A stretch of 31,235 nucleotides of DNA from Perkinsus olseni (GCA_013115135.1 JABANP010000578.1:1-31235); one strand, 5' to 3'. Counted from the stretch's first letter, positions 10,137 through 20,253 are shown. The notes: a model not told the origin generated them from the letters alone. Numbers and translations are program-made.

Positions 10137-10385
10137 GGGCATTGACGACACAGTCATCACTTCTGTAGTGTCCAAGGGATTACTTGGAGGATAATCAGTG
10201 CCGAATGGCACCATTACGTTTCACGAGCGACCGACCCGCTCGCACTATCTCCGTCGGAACAGCTCGTCATTTCACGCCCAAGCAATTGCCTTCGGACGGG
10301 GGCCAGGCAGAGGGCTCGCATGCTCGACTAGGGAATCCCTAGTGCCAGGCACTACACCTTTTCCCGAGCAAATAAAATGTTTTTT
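10137..10385. repeat. Dispersed repeat C, copy 2
   Basis: Direct copy of 6534-6775. It lacks the 21-base palindromic insertion seen at 6620-6642 in copy 1, but has about 57 hairpin-rich bases (10,292-10,350) that copy 1 lacks. Its right end runs into the inverted-repeat-bounded AT-rich segment. Confidence 0.7.
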
Positions 10386-10400
10386 CGTTTGATTTAAAAG
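10350..10400. repeat. Left inverted-repeat arm
   Basis: Complementary to 11041-11090. The best conserved core is CCCGAGCAAATAAAATG. Confidence 0.55.
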
Positions 10401-11040
10401 GGCCTGAAAAACCGAAGTTTGTTTTAAAAAAGTTTTCATCCACTTTAAACACTTTAGCAATTTTAGAAACCTCATGTCACGCATATTAAATCTCACTTTC
10501 CATGCAATTTAGAATGCTCTACAGTAGTCGCCGAATTAGTCGCGGGCATCCCCATTGTTCATTGCATGCCTCATCGTGAAATTTTCATCCCTTAGCTCCT
10601 ATCTCAATATGACGTCAATGGCGTCGGACTTCTAAGGCACAGCATTAGCTGAGGGTAACACGCAACATGGTAGGTAGTTCATATACAGTAGTAGCCGTGA
10701 CATCACGCCAGTGACATGATATCACACGTGGCAGCGTTCTCAGAGGAACTTCCACCGGATCGAATCATTGAAGTGTGGTTACCGTTGGCAAGAATCACGA
10801 CTCGTGATTCACGACTATTAGTGTTCTACCGTGTTTCATGAGCTTAGAGTATGTGCTCGAGTTGCAGGAAAGGATCGTACTAGCAGAATGATTCAGATAG
10901 CGAAATTGGATCAAAATCGATTTAAATAGAATGACACGGGTTAAATCGTATTTGCTCATAATATTAATTTGGGTGACAAAACGAATTTGGTTTGACAATT
11001 TTTTAATTCCAATGACACTCGCTAAATTGCTATCAAAATG

Positions 11041-11090
11041 GTTTAAACCGAACGGAAAAACATTTTATTTGCTCGGGAAATGGTGTAGTA
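11041..11090. repeat. Right inverted-repeat arm
   Basis: Complementary to 10350-10400; the core is CATTTTATTTGCTCGGG. Confidence 0.55.
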
Positions 11091-11712
11091 GGGATCTCGT
11101 CAAATACCGAGTTAGGAGTTGCTGACAGCGTTCGTATCACCGTGATGCTTTTTTTTGCTTCAGGCCAGGTGTGATCATACGATCAGTACCAGGGCTGTAG
11201 TCCAGCCGACCACAGGTCGTACTGACCGTTGTGGTCACCGACGGTTAGTCCGCTTCTTGTCAACCCTGTCGCAAGGCAGTGCTGCCCGGGCCACCTGCCT
11301 TGCGGCGGGGGTAATTGGACTGCAGGCCCGCTTTTTCGCACCGAGGTGCTCCCACCAAGATTCGAACCTGGGGGGGAATGCGTGTTAACCACTCACTCTC
11401 CCCATTATGCCATTTTGGTGGTCGTGATGCTAAATTTATTACCTCCAGGACACGGTGTGAGGATACAGAGACCTATCTCAGAGCGCTAGGAGTCTAGAGA
11501 GTCTTCGAGGATAGGGTGATGATTGAATAATTCCGAAGATACTCCGTACTGTTCAATTATTCGAGTATGTCGAGGGTCAGTCGTTTCTGATTTCATCGGT
11601 ATCGACTCCGTCACGATAACTCTTACCTTGCTCACCTCGACAAAAAATACTCTCACTGACCAGCCCGACTAACAACTGTACCCAATAAGATCAGAGACTG
11701 ATCAGAAACATG
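11091..11712. other. No supported gene apart from the tRNA-like relic
   Basis: Open frames around 11,155-11,497 come from the tRNA-like sequence and its surroundings and show no protein family. Confidence 0.5.
11351..11425 (-). tRNA. tRNA-like relic (B-box), probably not functional
   Basis: On the minus strand there is a good internal promoter B box (GGTTCGAATCT) and, 44 bases upstream, an A-box-like TGGCATAATGGGG, which is the normal spacing. The T arm (CCAGG / CTTGG around TTCGAAT) can pair. However, I cannot form a proper 7-bp acceptor stem or a convincing anticodon arm. It is more likely a tRNA-derived repeat or decayed tRNA than a working gene. Confidence 0.25.
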
Positions 11713-14700
11713 CTATTGGCCGAGGCCTTCCTCCGCCTGGAGATGTAGAGCGATGTCATACAGCAGCACACCGCCAGCTATGGAGGCATTCAGGGAGTCA
11801 GCGGCCTGAGGAGCCACAGTCACGATCGTCGGCATCACTCCTCACCATTGACATCGGTAAAGTCACTCTCGTACAGCATTCGAGGAGCTCTGCTGAAGGG
11901 CCATGGGCCTCACTGCCAACCACAACCATCACTCCTCTGTACCTGATAGCATGCACCAGGGCAGGAGGTCATCGGATGAGCAAAGCCAATTCGAACTCTC
12001 TCGTCACGAACTTCGTCACACAAAGCATTCGAGAGGCTCTCGAATTGTCAGCTGTGCTGAGATCAGCCATAGCATCATCAGACCACCGCTTGATTGCAGT
12101 CCATATCAACGCTGCCGAGAGGCCCTAACTGAGCACGCCGGCGAGAGTTTGACTAAGCCGGAACCGTAAGCGTTGGGCTATAAACTCACACACCCGGCAA
12201 CGGTCCACGAGTCATCTAGGATGAGACAGCCGATTCCACCGAATCACCCTGCGCATCGAAAGTTGATGTTCTGGACGGTCGGTAGAGGATCGGTCCCTTG
12301 CTTCCCGACTCCTGAGGATGTTGCCACAACAGGAAGAAGCTTACGGGCGGAGCAGAACTTCAGGAGCCGCAAAGGATCTACGCTCGTATGGACGGGCATC
12401 TTGTCCCAGTACCTCGAGAGTGATAGCGGCTGATTTGACCAATTTCACTGGAAGCGTCACTGGAACCGTGCTGGAACAGTTTCCGACGGTCGACAAGCAA
12501 AAATATCGAACTCACTTCGCTCCGCTCTCTTCCAAAACCTTCCAGTCCCATGGATCACAAGAGCCAGGTGTCAGTACAACTCGTGCAGCTCTAAGAGCGA
12601 GGCCGATCATCGAACCAAAATCCGCGGATTCTCACCTGATAGCCCACGCTGTTTTCAGCAGTCTTCCTATATTATCAGTATACTGCAATCCGTCCAAGCA
12701 CAGCACCTGGTAAGGATCAAACCGGCCCCTGTTATGCTCTTCAACTTACGATTTCGGGATAGCCCTCGGGGACGTCTGGCCCAGAGCAAACACCAGTATC
12801 CCAGTCGACCTCCTCACACTTGGGCATCCCGATGTCACCAATGCAGAGACGCTCGTCCGTCACTCCGTAGAGGTGAGCGTTGAAGTGATGATTGTAGGTG
12901 ATGTGCCTACCCAACAGGACTCCTAGTGGAGCTAAAATCTACCAGGCCTAGCCCTAAGGATTTATTCATGTCTAGTTATCCCGGGCAAGACAGAGTTGAA
13001 AAGGGACTTTCCATCAACCAGGTCTATGGTGCACCCAAGGAAGCACGAACGGCAGCGAGCTGTGACCATTCGATGTTCGGGTTACACTCAAAACTAATCG
13101 CAAATCTTATTTGCCAAATAAGCAAATGCAGAAAATCCGCAGTCCGCGGTCATCTTCTATTGAAGATTACAATATCTCTGAGCAATTCGCCTCGATTGAG
13201 TTTCTCAGGTGCCACTCTCACAAAGCGCAGTGCGTCACATCGCCGATTGTGATATCACACATCATCTCCTTCTTTGCGTACTCGGTGAATTTCGTCTGAA
13301 TGTAGTTCATGATGAACTGTTCATCAGTGGCGGCCTTGCGCCGGAGGATGATATCGAACCTCGCCTGGAACTGCTTTGCTTCTACCTTATGACGCTTCTT
13401 CTGTACGCAGCGTACAGTAGGCTGCAGCTTGGGCGGCTTGGTGAGAGAGTGTCCACCGAAGCACGGGAAGCACGGGAAGCGCGGGAAGCGCGGGAAGCGC
13501 GGGAAGCACGGGAAGCAACCACTTTTTTGGTACAGCTTTGTGGCCAATCCTCTCCCAAAAGTTCCATCACTTCTTAGTTGTGTGGCTCACTCGACTGTTC
13601 AAACGTTGTCAGTCGGAGGCACTCGAGAGCATTGAAACCAGCAATTGAGCTATCCTGGTACTAACAGGATGGTAGATGCTCCCCTGCATAGTATGCAGTG
13701 CATGCTGCTCGTCCGCCGTCCACGTAGCACGGAGCACATAAACAATTGAGAGATTATTCGACCGAGAATGCCCAGTATCGGCGCTCCTCAGTATGCGCTA
13801 GCGGTTCGCCGCTAGCCGACGGCATACGGGATGTTAAAGATAGGTGACCTATCATAGGTCCCCCAAGTCGGACCAGAAGAACCGGACCTCTATATCGAAT
13901 CCGTGGCCCAGTAGACGGAGCTTGGTCGCCTGGATGTTACCCATGCGCCAATGAGAGCTCCGCGCAACTCCTCCCAATCGGTTAGCCGAACAGTTTTAAC
14001 TTGGCAAACCAACTGTGACAATGAGTAATCTCAATAGCTCGAGGCTTGGATAAGCTAGGCACAACCATAGAGCGACGGATCTAACATAGAATCTGGAGCA
14101 ATGGAGTACGGCGCCTGCTCTTATAGAAGTGCTATGATGTTCTCACTCCTCCAAGCAGCCCGCACCGATGCCCCACTGGGCCCAAGTGCTACGACACTAA
14201 GCCTCTCATAAATTTCGAGTCAGTCTCAGGGCCTCTGGCAACATCAATAAACTGGTGTCACCCCCAAGTCCCCGATGAACTGCAGAAGAGAATCGAATCG
14301 ACTCATCAACTTAATCGGGCGCTTGAATCATTTAACAATGATTCTGCAAGACTTACTCTAGGAGGTCTCTCGGTACTCGGAGCGTCCGGTTGGCTGGTAT
14401 GCCTCCCTCGAGCGCTGTCGCTGAATTCTCGGCAACTACCATCAGCGTATCAAACTGACACAAAAAACGCTGCGATCGTCAAATGCCTTCCTGGAAGATG
14501 AGGCGACTTGTGCGAATTTAGAATTAGAATTCGAATTAGATTCCTCTCTCGAGAGATTCAGGCTGATCATTAGAACCAGTTGTTTTGACAAGATCGGAGT
14601 CCGCCTGAGTCCGATCTTGTCGGAACCAACAGAGGAGGGCCTCGCTGTGAGTCGTGGCCATGAGATTCGAGCATGCCCACCTTATAGCCCGCAGCCGCTA

Positions 14701-14815
14701 TCGATCGTATAGTATCTAAACCCTTCACGAAAACTCGCTCCTGCTCTTCCCTGAACTTATGGCTTTTCCGCAGACGAACCACGTACTTGGTGAAACTAAA
14801 AAGCATATCATGCAT
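11713..14815 (-). CDS. SpoU/TrmH-family RNA 2'-O-methyltransferase, multi-exon
   Basis: SpoU enzymes methylate ribose 2'-OH in rRNA or tRNA using S-adenosylmethionine bound in a trefoil knot. The N-terminal exon near 14,680-14,815 reads RLRKSHKFREEQERVFVKGL, the usual SpoU substrate-binding start (LRKLRxSRKYREExxxVLVEG). Catalytic-domain exons with consistent phase: 12636-12706 (LCLDGLQYTDNIGRLLKTAW, motif 1), 12516-12590 (VVLTPGSCDPWDWKVLEESG), 12413-12470 (TVPVTLPVKLVKSAAITLE), 11846-11942 (VVVGSEAHGPSAELLECC, motif 2) and 11713-11805 (ADSLNASIAGGVLLYDIA, motif 3, stop TAG). The motif set resembles mitochondrial MRM3-type enzymes. An exon at 12750 to about 12930 splices in phase into motif 1 through a 43-base intron, but I do not recognise its sequence. 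Exons between 12,930 and 14,680, and one near 12,000-12,400, are not resolved; the start at 14815 is provisional. Confidence 0.82.
12750..12930 (-). CDS. Unrecognised exon upstream of SpoU catalytic motif 1
   Basis: An open minus-strand frame reads GVLLGRHITYNHHFNAHLYG and continues with DERLCIGDIGMPKCEEVDWD to a clean donor (GTAAGT at 12749). A 43-base intron then joins it in phase to the SpoU motif 1 exon at 12706. The codon pattern and the splice fit make it real coding sequence. It contains three cysteines and a YNHHF histidine cluster, which are unusual for a SpoU substrate-binding domain. It could be a lineage-specific insertion in the methyltransferase, or the 3' part of another gene whose apparent splice into motif 1 is fortuitous. 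Confidence 0.55.
13225..13400 (-). CDS. Unassigned minus-strand coding exon
   Basis: A minus-strand frame with a strongly helical, charged composition reads KKRHKVEAKQFQARFDIILR and continues RRKAATDEQFIMNYIQTKF, TEYAKKEMM. It looks like real coding sequence and not antisense noise. It lies between the N-terminal and catalytic exons of the SpoU gene on the same strand, so it is either another exon of that gene or a small separate gene. Upstream in the same frame is the Phe-Pro repeat encoded by a 9-base minisatellite; a possible acceptor (AAAGCAG) before FQARF would exclude that repeat. I do not recognise the family. Confidence 0.4.
13458..13515. repeat. 9-bp minisatellite, six units
   Basis: Six consecutive copies of C(A/G)CGGGAAG. 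The unit length is a multiple of three, so all frames stay open: Ala-Arg-Glu on the plus strand, Phe-Pro-Cys/Arg on the minus strand. Whether it is translated is unknown. Confidence 0.9.
14250..14500 (+). CDS. Possible plus-strand exon with a membrane segment
   Basis: A frame without a nearby ATG stays open for about 83 codons to a TGA. It contains a helical stretch (PDELQKRIESTHQLNRALES) and a hydrophobic segment (LTLGGLSVLGASGWLVCL) that could span a membrane. It lies antisense to the presumed intron region of the SpoU gene. There is no recognised family and no confirmed splice sites, so it may be chance. Confidence 0.25.
14587..14621. repeat. Hairpin, 12-bp stem, 11-base loop
   Basis: GACAAGATCGGA at 14587-14598 and TCCGATCTTGTC at 14610-14621. 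It lies at the 3' edge of the N-terminal SpoU exon, probably in an intron. Confidence 0.85.
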
Positions 14816-15198
14816 GTGACCCTCTTATCATGACGATCTCATCAGACTCGTTTTCGTCGGTATTCGCCGAATAATTTTGTAAATGGTCTGATCTCATTCA
14901 CACGCTTCATTAACACCGTTTACCTGTTCGTCCGGGATACAAAATCGTAGTGGACACCCGGATCGAGACGAATCGCCGGTACTGGTTCGGGCTCCCCGCG
15001 CCACAGTGAACCCTTGTTGCTCAGCCGCAGTGATGAAAGTCGGCGACAGCGAAACATTAAAGCTATTCATATCACAAGTGGCTCGAGCGGATCTCTCGCT
15101 TCGCCAGGGAATCCGGATAATACCCAAGAGCAGGGCTTGCACCAATTAAAAACACAACTTCCCCGACCGAGGAGCATTGAAAAATGATGTGGACTAAC

Positions 15199-18100
15199 CT
15201 AGTCATGCCTCTTCCTAGCACTATGATGGCTGAACAAGTGGGATGCCGCATTGTCAAGAGCTTGCGCACCTGGCAAAGGGAAACATACGAGGATTGTGGG
15301 ACAAATTGAGGCTCCCGGCCCACACGAGCTGTCTACGGGGAAATGCCGGATACGATACCACACTTTCCCAGAAAAGTCAAGCAGACGTAGTTCCTACCCT
15401 GCGAGGTTTTAGTGGGACGCGACAGAAGGACCCTCAATACAACCCCACGCTGCCAGGCCGTCACTCGGTTGCCTACCGAGCACATTGTGTTTGATGACGG
15501 GTAGCCTGGAGACACCGATCCCTTGGTCCAGCCCCTCGACAAGCCTGGCAGCCTGCTTGGCACTCTCATACACCAGCGTCCTCTGAGCATCCAGCGCATC
15601 GCGTGCCTGAGGCGGAAAAGTGGAGATACGACCAGTGAAATTACCCAGGGGAGAGCAGCAGTCATTGGCGATTTTTCCAGGACTTCACTCAAGGTCTTGC
15701 AGGGATCTCCGACGGGAAGAAGAAAAGCACTCGAGAGACCTTGCCTCTCCTGCTTTAATTCAGATGCCGAAGTTTGGACGTGGAGCGAAATCGTGTCAAC
15801 CCAGACATCTACCAGTTTAACCTCCTCCTTCGACAGCTCCGGCAGCTCTCCCTTCTTGCTCAGCTCATTTAACTTACTCGATGCCCCACGGTATCTGACA
15901 GGAGGCCGTAACGTCGGTCAATCCCAAGCTCCACCAGCGGCAGACCTCTCAGCGCCAAGCATTGCCTGCCGCAGTAACATGATCAACGAGAGCAATCGCA
16001 GCAAATGTGAAGACCCTATGAAGAAGCCCCTCTATTGTAAAAAGAAATTCAGAAAATTGGTCACACTGCGTCATGTTTTCGGGGTTTCGTGTCGTTTTCG
16101 GGAAAAGTCACACCACAAGAGAGAGTGCTCTTACAATTCGACAATTTCCTTCACGTCTGCATCGGCAGTCACCAGTACCGGCGGCATCTGGTTTATCAAC
16201 ACTTGCTCGATCTTCATCCCGGCCAGGGGCAGCGCCTACCAACCGAAAAGGTGGCCACCGAACTGCCGAGACAACTGACCTCAATGAGCCTGAGGGACTC
16301 GTCCACAGCCAGCTGAGTTGGGATGGACACCACAACCTGAGAGAATCTCGACAAAACGCGCATGAACATGAGTTCCTCACGAAGCCAGACTCCTCCGCGT
16401 TTTGGAGGACCCCATTGAGGTTACTTATGCCCTCCTGGAACTGCTCCACCCTCTCACGGGCCTGCAACCAACAAACGCTTCATCACAGCCATAACGATTT
16501 GCCTAGAGGCTCGGGTGAATGCCATCAGGCTAGACGAGTATTAGGAAGTTTGGCTAGGCAGCGAAACACAGTAGATAGCGCTGACAGCAGCGTCATAGAC
16601 AACACTCCCAGTCGACTCTGCTGACGTCCGAAGGCTCACAGTCAGTTCCGAGCTAGGCGTGACCCGCCCAACGCGCCCACCTCCTTCAAGCGTTCCTGTA
16701 GGACCTCCGGCGCATGCTCAGCGCCCCTACCAAGAACAGTATCTGAGCTCGGTTGTAGGGGGGATCCGTCATGAAGGACCGGTAACTACTGTAGACAGTC
16801 TGCAAGGGAGTGAACGCCTTCAATGCCGCTGATACCCTGAAAGGGCCCCTGATGGGAATTGCCCGGCCGGGAGAGTTCATCTCACTTATCGTAGATCTGC
16901 GTGGTTGCGGTGAGCGCTGTATGGATGAAGGTTGGCAGGGATAGCAGCCGCAGTGTGTGACCGGTGGGCGCGGTGTCGATGACGATCCGATCGAACTCGG
17001 CGTATCTTAGGCGAAGAGCTCCGACTGCTATGGGCTGACGTCCACGAGGTGAGGGTACAGATATGAGCTCTTTTCCCAAGGGAATTCGACTCGAAGTTTT
17101 CAAAGCTTGCGAGGGAGAAGGCACGAGCCAACTGATTGTTTTCCCTAGGACCAATTTTACGAAAGAGAAAAGCATAGATTGTAAAGTTTCTTTAAGCGAC
17201 AGGAGCATAAGGAGGCCCTCCAAGAATCGTGGGCCATGTTGTTATCCTGCCAAGCATGAGAAACTCCTTTCTTACACCGACTACGATTAAGTCAGCGTAT
17301 TCCACCCCTACCCACCTGGAGCTGTGGAGCAACTGCATCAAGCGGGCCATTGCAACAATCTCGTCCATCCCAGGCGGGGCGGTAGAAGCCTTTCCGATTC
17401 CACCGAGAAAGCCGCCGAGCTCAGCCTCTATCGGAGCAATATCAACGCCAACTTTGGACGCCACGGACCTGCGGGGTCACAATGCAATCGGACGATGATT
17501 GAGGGAAGCATGAAAATACACTTTCGAGAGCGATGAGTAGCACCACGGCAGCTTTCCATGGCCGAGACCAGTTGGGCAATCCGCCACAGGACACGCGCGA
17601 CGAAAGTGCAATCCGCCTGACCTCAGATCAACTCCCGTCGCTTTCTGGACATTATCCAGGGAGACAGCTGCAGCGAACTCATTCATGGCAGCTTCCGCAT
17701 CGACCTCGAGGCCATAGAGTGATTCCTGAGACAGAGGTAGGAGCAGCGAGTAGTACTCGACACTCGGCAATACTGCCAAGGCCGACTTAAAGAAGGAGAC
17801 GCTCAAATTGGACAGGCTTCACATATACGTCACTTCAGCGCCTTCTTCCATCAACTACGACCGCAGAGCGCATAATGCAAAAGATTGAGGGATCGAACCG
17901 GGCAAGCCAATGAGATGCGGCGATCGTAATGCGACCTTCAGGATATCAGAAGTCGAAGATCCATCGCTTCATGGGCCGCTACCTCCACCAGCGTAGGTTC
18001 TCCCTTCAGCTCAACTTGTAGTGAATCGGCAAGACTGTGGGCTGGGTCCGTAGACACACATAGCGTCCCTAAGATAATGAGAGACCATGCACACTAGAAG

Positions 18101-18513
18101 GGGAAGCTAGTAGTAGCCCCTACGCAAGCCGCTCCGACCGAAGCGAACTGCCAACGCTGCCGCCCAGGTGGTCTTACCAACGCCACCTTTTCCACCTGAG
18201 GACGATGAGCGTTCATCACAGTCATACCGCGGGAGAAGACAGAGGAAAGCTCAAAAAGAATTCACGGGAAAACTGATGGCAGTCGTCAAGAGAGGTTCTC
18301 GAACGTCACTTGCGTTCAATAGAGTCCCGTTGCCAGAGACGCAGTTCCGGGCTCACCGACGAAAAGATACTTCGGCGCTCCTTTCTCTAACAGTCGGTCC
18401 AGATAGACCTCCGCCTTCCTCTCAGTAGAGCAGAAGCACCGAGAAGATGCAGGAGGGAAGAACGGGACCCGAACCGAACGGTGGCAGAAGTAGCGACCGA
18501 TAACGGCGGTCAT
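15199..18513 (-). CDS. GET3/ArsA-family ATPase, 15-exon model, possible organelle targeting
   Basis: Deviant Walker A P-loop ATPase of the GET3/ArsA family, whose members act in tail-anchored protein insertion or anion handling. Exons in my model: 18357-18513, 18124-18195, 17983-18068, 17666-17725, 17522-17616, 17316-17468, 16886-17005, 16790-16836, 16681-16742, 16381-16461, 16280-16336, 16135-16235, 15645-15876, 15477-15606, 15199-15269. Phases agree throughout and give 507 residues; classical GET3 is about 330-400. Motifs in order: KYLFVGGKGGVGKTT P-loop, STDPAHSLADSL (switch I), APPGMDEIVA, VIDTAPTGHTLRLLSLP (switch II), a charged helix ending NAEESGF, VVVSIPTQLAVDES, VLINQMPP, and a C-terminal DAQRTLVYESAK..VSRLPV segment. 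The first about 32 residues are rich in Arg/Ser/Phe without acidic residues, like a mitochondrial or plastid presequence. No CxxC metal motif is seen. Exon 13 adds an insertion of about 75 residues. Exon 4/5 junction and the exon 13 acceptor are the least certain points. Confidence 0.88.
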
Positions 18514-20002
18514 GGAGACTCGACTAACTCCCTTTCAAAGGCACTCCACCACGCAGGCTGGACCCTAACGGCCGAGTGACCAAGAATCTTCAACAGGAGA
18601 AATCCTACTGTCCGATGAGAAGCAGAGCTACCAAGAACTAAGAGGGTCCCGCGGGAGCTACAGCCGAGATAGTACTGTACGCAAGCCACTGGATGTTGCG
18701 TCGAACACAGCAAAGGAAGTTTCGTGAGGAAACAACGACGTCTCTCCCCTCCCCATGCCATTAGGTAGCAAAAACACTGAAGCAACGAGAGAGACAACTG
18801 TATGAATGTCGTACAAGGTAGGGCCACGTTTTCAAGCCACACTTCGGTCACCTCCATGGCAACGGATTCCTACAGACCTCAACCTGGCCCTCTTGCTCGG
18901 ATGTGATGCGCGATGCGTTGGCTCTTTCATGCGGTCGAGGTTGGAGCCTTCCGAGACGTAGTGTCCTCGAGTGAGCTCCCTCCCCTCGTGAACCGCGCAG
19001 GTGCGCTTCTTGGATGGCACGAGAATAGCCACCGGCCATCCTACGATGACCAACCATTCTTGCCGCCGTACTTGTAGTTACTGGATGCCACGAAGTGAGT
19101 TATCAGACTGATCATATCAGTCGACCAGCCGTGCGAGTATGGCCGTTGTACCAGTGATGCGGTGATAGGGTATTTACAGGAAGCTACCTTGGAAGGTGCC
19201 GGAGGCTGCTGCGAGGAGAGAGCAGTAGTTGGGCAAGGTAATGATGAGTTGAAGATTCGCACTTGTAGTTCGCAGATGTTATGTGTGCAATACTCTGGTT
19301 GTGAGTTCCGGTTTTCTACCACGAGTTGATTCGTGTTCGATCGCCAAGGGTTGGTGGCTCTCCTCGGGGACATGCCATGGTGACGTGAAGATGGTGGACC
19401 GACGTGAGGCCAGGCGGGCAGGTGGGTCACTATGTCGACCACTCGTCCCGAGTTGCGCCCTAGGCGGCCTTCTCGGTTGAGAACAACCCGAGAGCACCCT
19501 ATCTAGCGAGCCGCATGATGCACACCCCTCCGGCGCAGGTCAAACAAAGTCAAGGTCGAGTAGAGGGAGAAAACGAGACAGGACTCAGTAAGTACTGTCT
19601 TTTTTTCGTATTGTTTTCTTAGTACTACTCACGATGATAAAGACATTCGCCGACTATCCTCGGCAAACTATCTATCCCTAGTTTCTCTAGCCTACAACCA
19701 GAGCATCAACTCCGCGATAATTGATGACCCCTCTCACGCCCTATTCGGCCGGAGCCCGGTCGCAAGACTCGCTCCAGGGTACGCCGCTCAAGAGGCTGCA
19801 ACGACAGCTATTCATGATGACCATGGCATGATCGCATAGGCTGCTACGCGAGTGCAGCGATATAAACTGCTGTATTTCGAGTTTTCTCGGCAGACGGCGT
19901 CTGTCGACGTCTGGCAGACGCCCGCTTCTCTGAGACAGAGACTCTAACCACAATGCCTCCAAGGGAAATTTTTCTTGTGTAGTAGCTCAGGGATCGTGAG
20001 TA
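18514..20002. other. Intergenic or unresolved coding between the GET3-like and RINT-1 genes
   Basis: Several open frames overlap on both strands. A minus-strand frame near 19,050-19,140 (MISLITHFVASSNYKYGGKN) and a plus-strand frame at 19,190-19,330 (LEGAGGCCEERAVVGQ) look somewhat protein-like, but neither has confirmed splice partners. I make no gene call. Confidence 0.4.
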
Positions 20003-20250
20003 TTGACGGTTAGCTCGTCCAGCGCCAAGGGCGGAGGCTCGGGTCGGCGAGCCATTACGAAGAGCAAACCAACTGCTGTTCGAGAAGAGACAGGCTCAAT
20101 CGATTCATTGTACGTGAAAGTATGCACCGCTAATTCTGTAGATTGGAAGCCTCTCTCGCCCGAAGTCCGACATTACTGGAAGAAACGCCCGCATGAGAAG
20201 AAAAAAGGCAACATTAAGATTGCAATGTTAAACACAGCAGCGCACAGGCC
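20003..20250 (+). CDS. Possible plus-strand exon, convergent with the RINT-1 gene
   Basis: An open frame with basic, protein-like composition (KSKPTAVREETGSIDSLYVK, later LSPEVRHYWKKRPHEKKK) runs toward the 3' end of the RINT-1-like gene. It lacks an in-frame ATG; an ATG at about 19,952 with a short intron could start it. The frame continues past 20,254 only as antisense to the last RINT-1 exons, so I restrict it to the part before them. Not recognised. Confidence 0.3.
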
Positions 20251-20253
20251 AGC

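Larger units (their letters stand above)
10350..11090. mobile_element. AT-rich segment with about 40-50-bp terminal inverted repeats
   Basis: The left arm (from 10350, CACTACACC, then TTTTCCCGAGCAAATAAAAT at 10359-10378) is the reverse complement, with few mismatches, of the right arm ending near 11090 (ATTTTATTTGCTCGGGAAAT, then GGTGTAGTA). Weaker inverted similarity continues inward (AGCAATTT blocks). No coding capacity is visible, so it could be a non-autonomous DNA element. A partial third arm lies at about 6741-6770 inside repeat C copy 1, which complicates the left boundary. Transposon class is not established. Confidence 0.45.

Noticed and set aside
11155..11497. Overlapping open frames as a protein gene
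   Set aside because: They cross the tRNA-like sequence on both strands and give the kind of spurious peptides (SNLGG, RFEPGG) that tRNA-derived DNA produces.
13209..13577. Plus-strand gene ending in Ala-Arg-Glu repeats
   Set aside because: The minus strand of the same region has the better coding character (13,225-13,400). The repeat is a 9-bp minisatellite that keeps all frames open.
16010..16040. CxxC metal motif of GET3 (a short CCDC stretch near 15,985)
   Set aside because: The frame stops at once and cannot be spliced into the neighbouring exons with a normal-length intron.
15523..16278. Longest plus-strand open frame (251 codons) as a gene
   Set aside because: It is exactly antisense to the C-terminal exons of the GET3-like gene, which carry family motifs; the plus-strand product has no recognisable feature.
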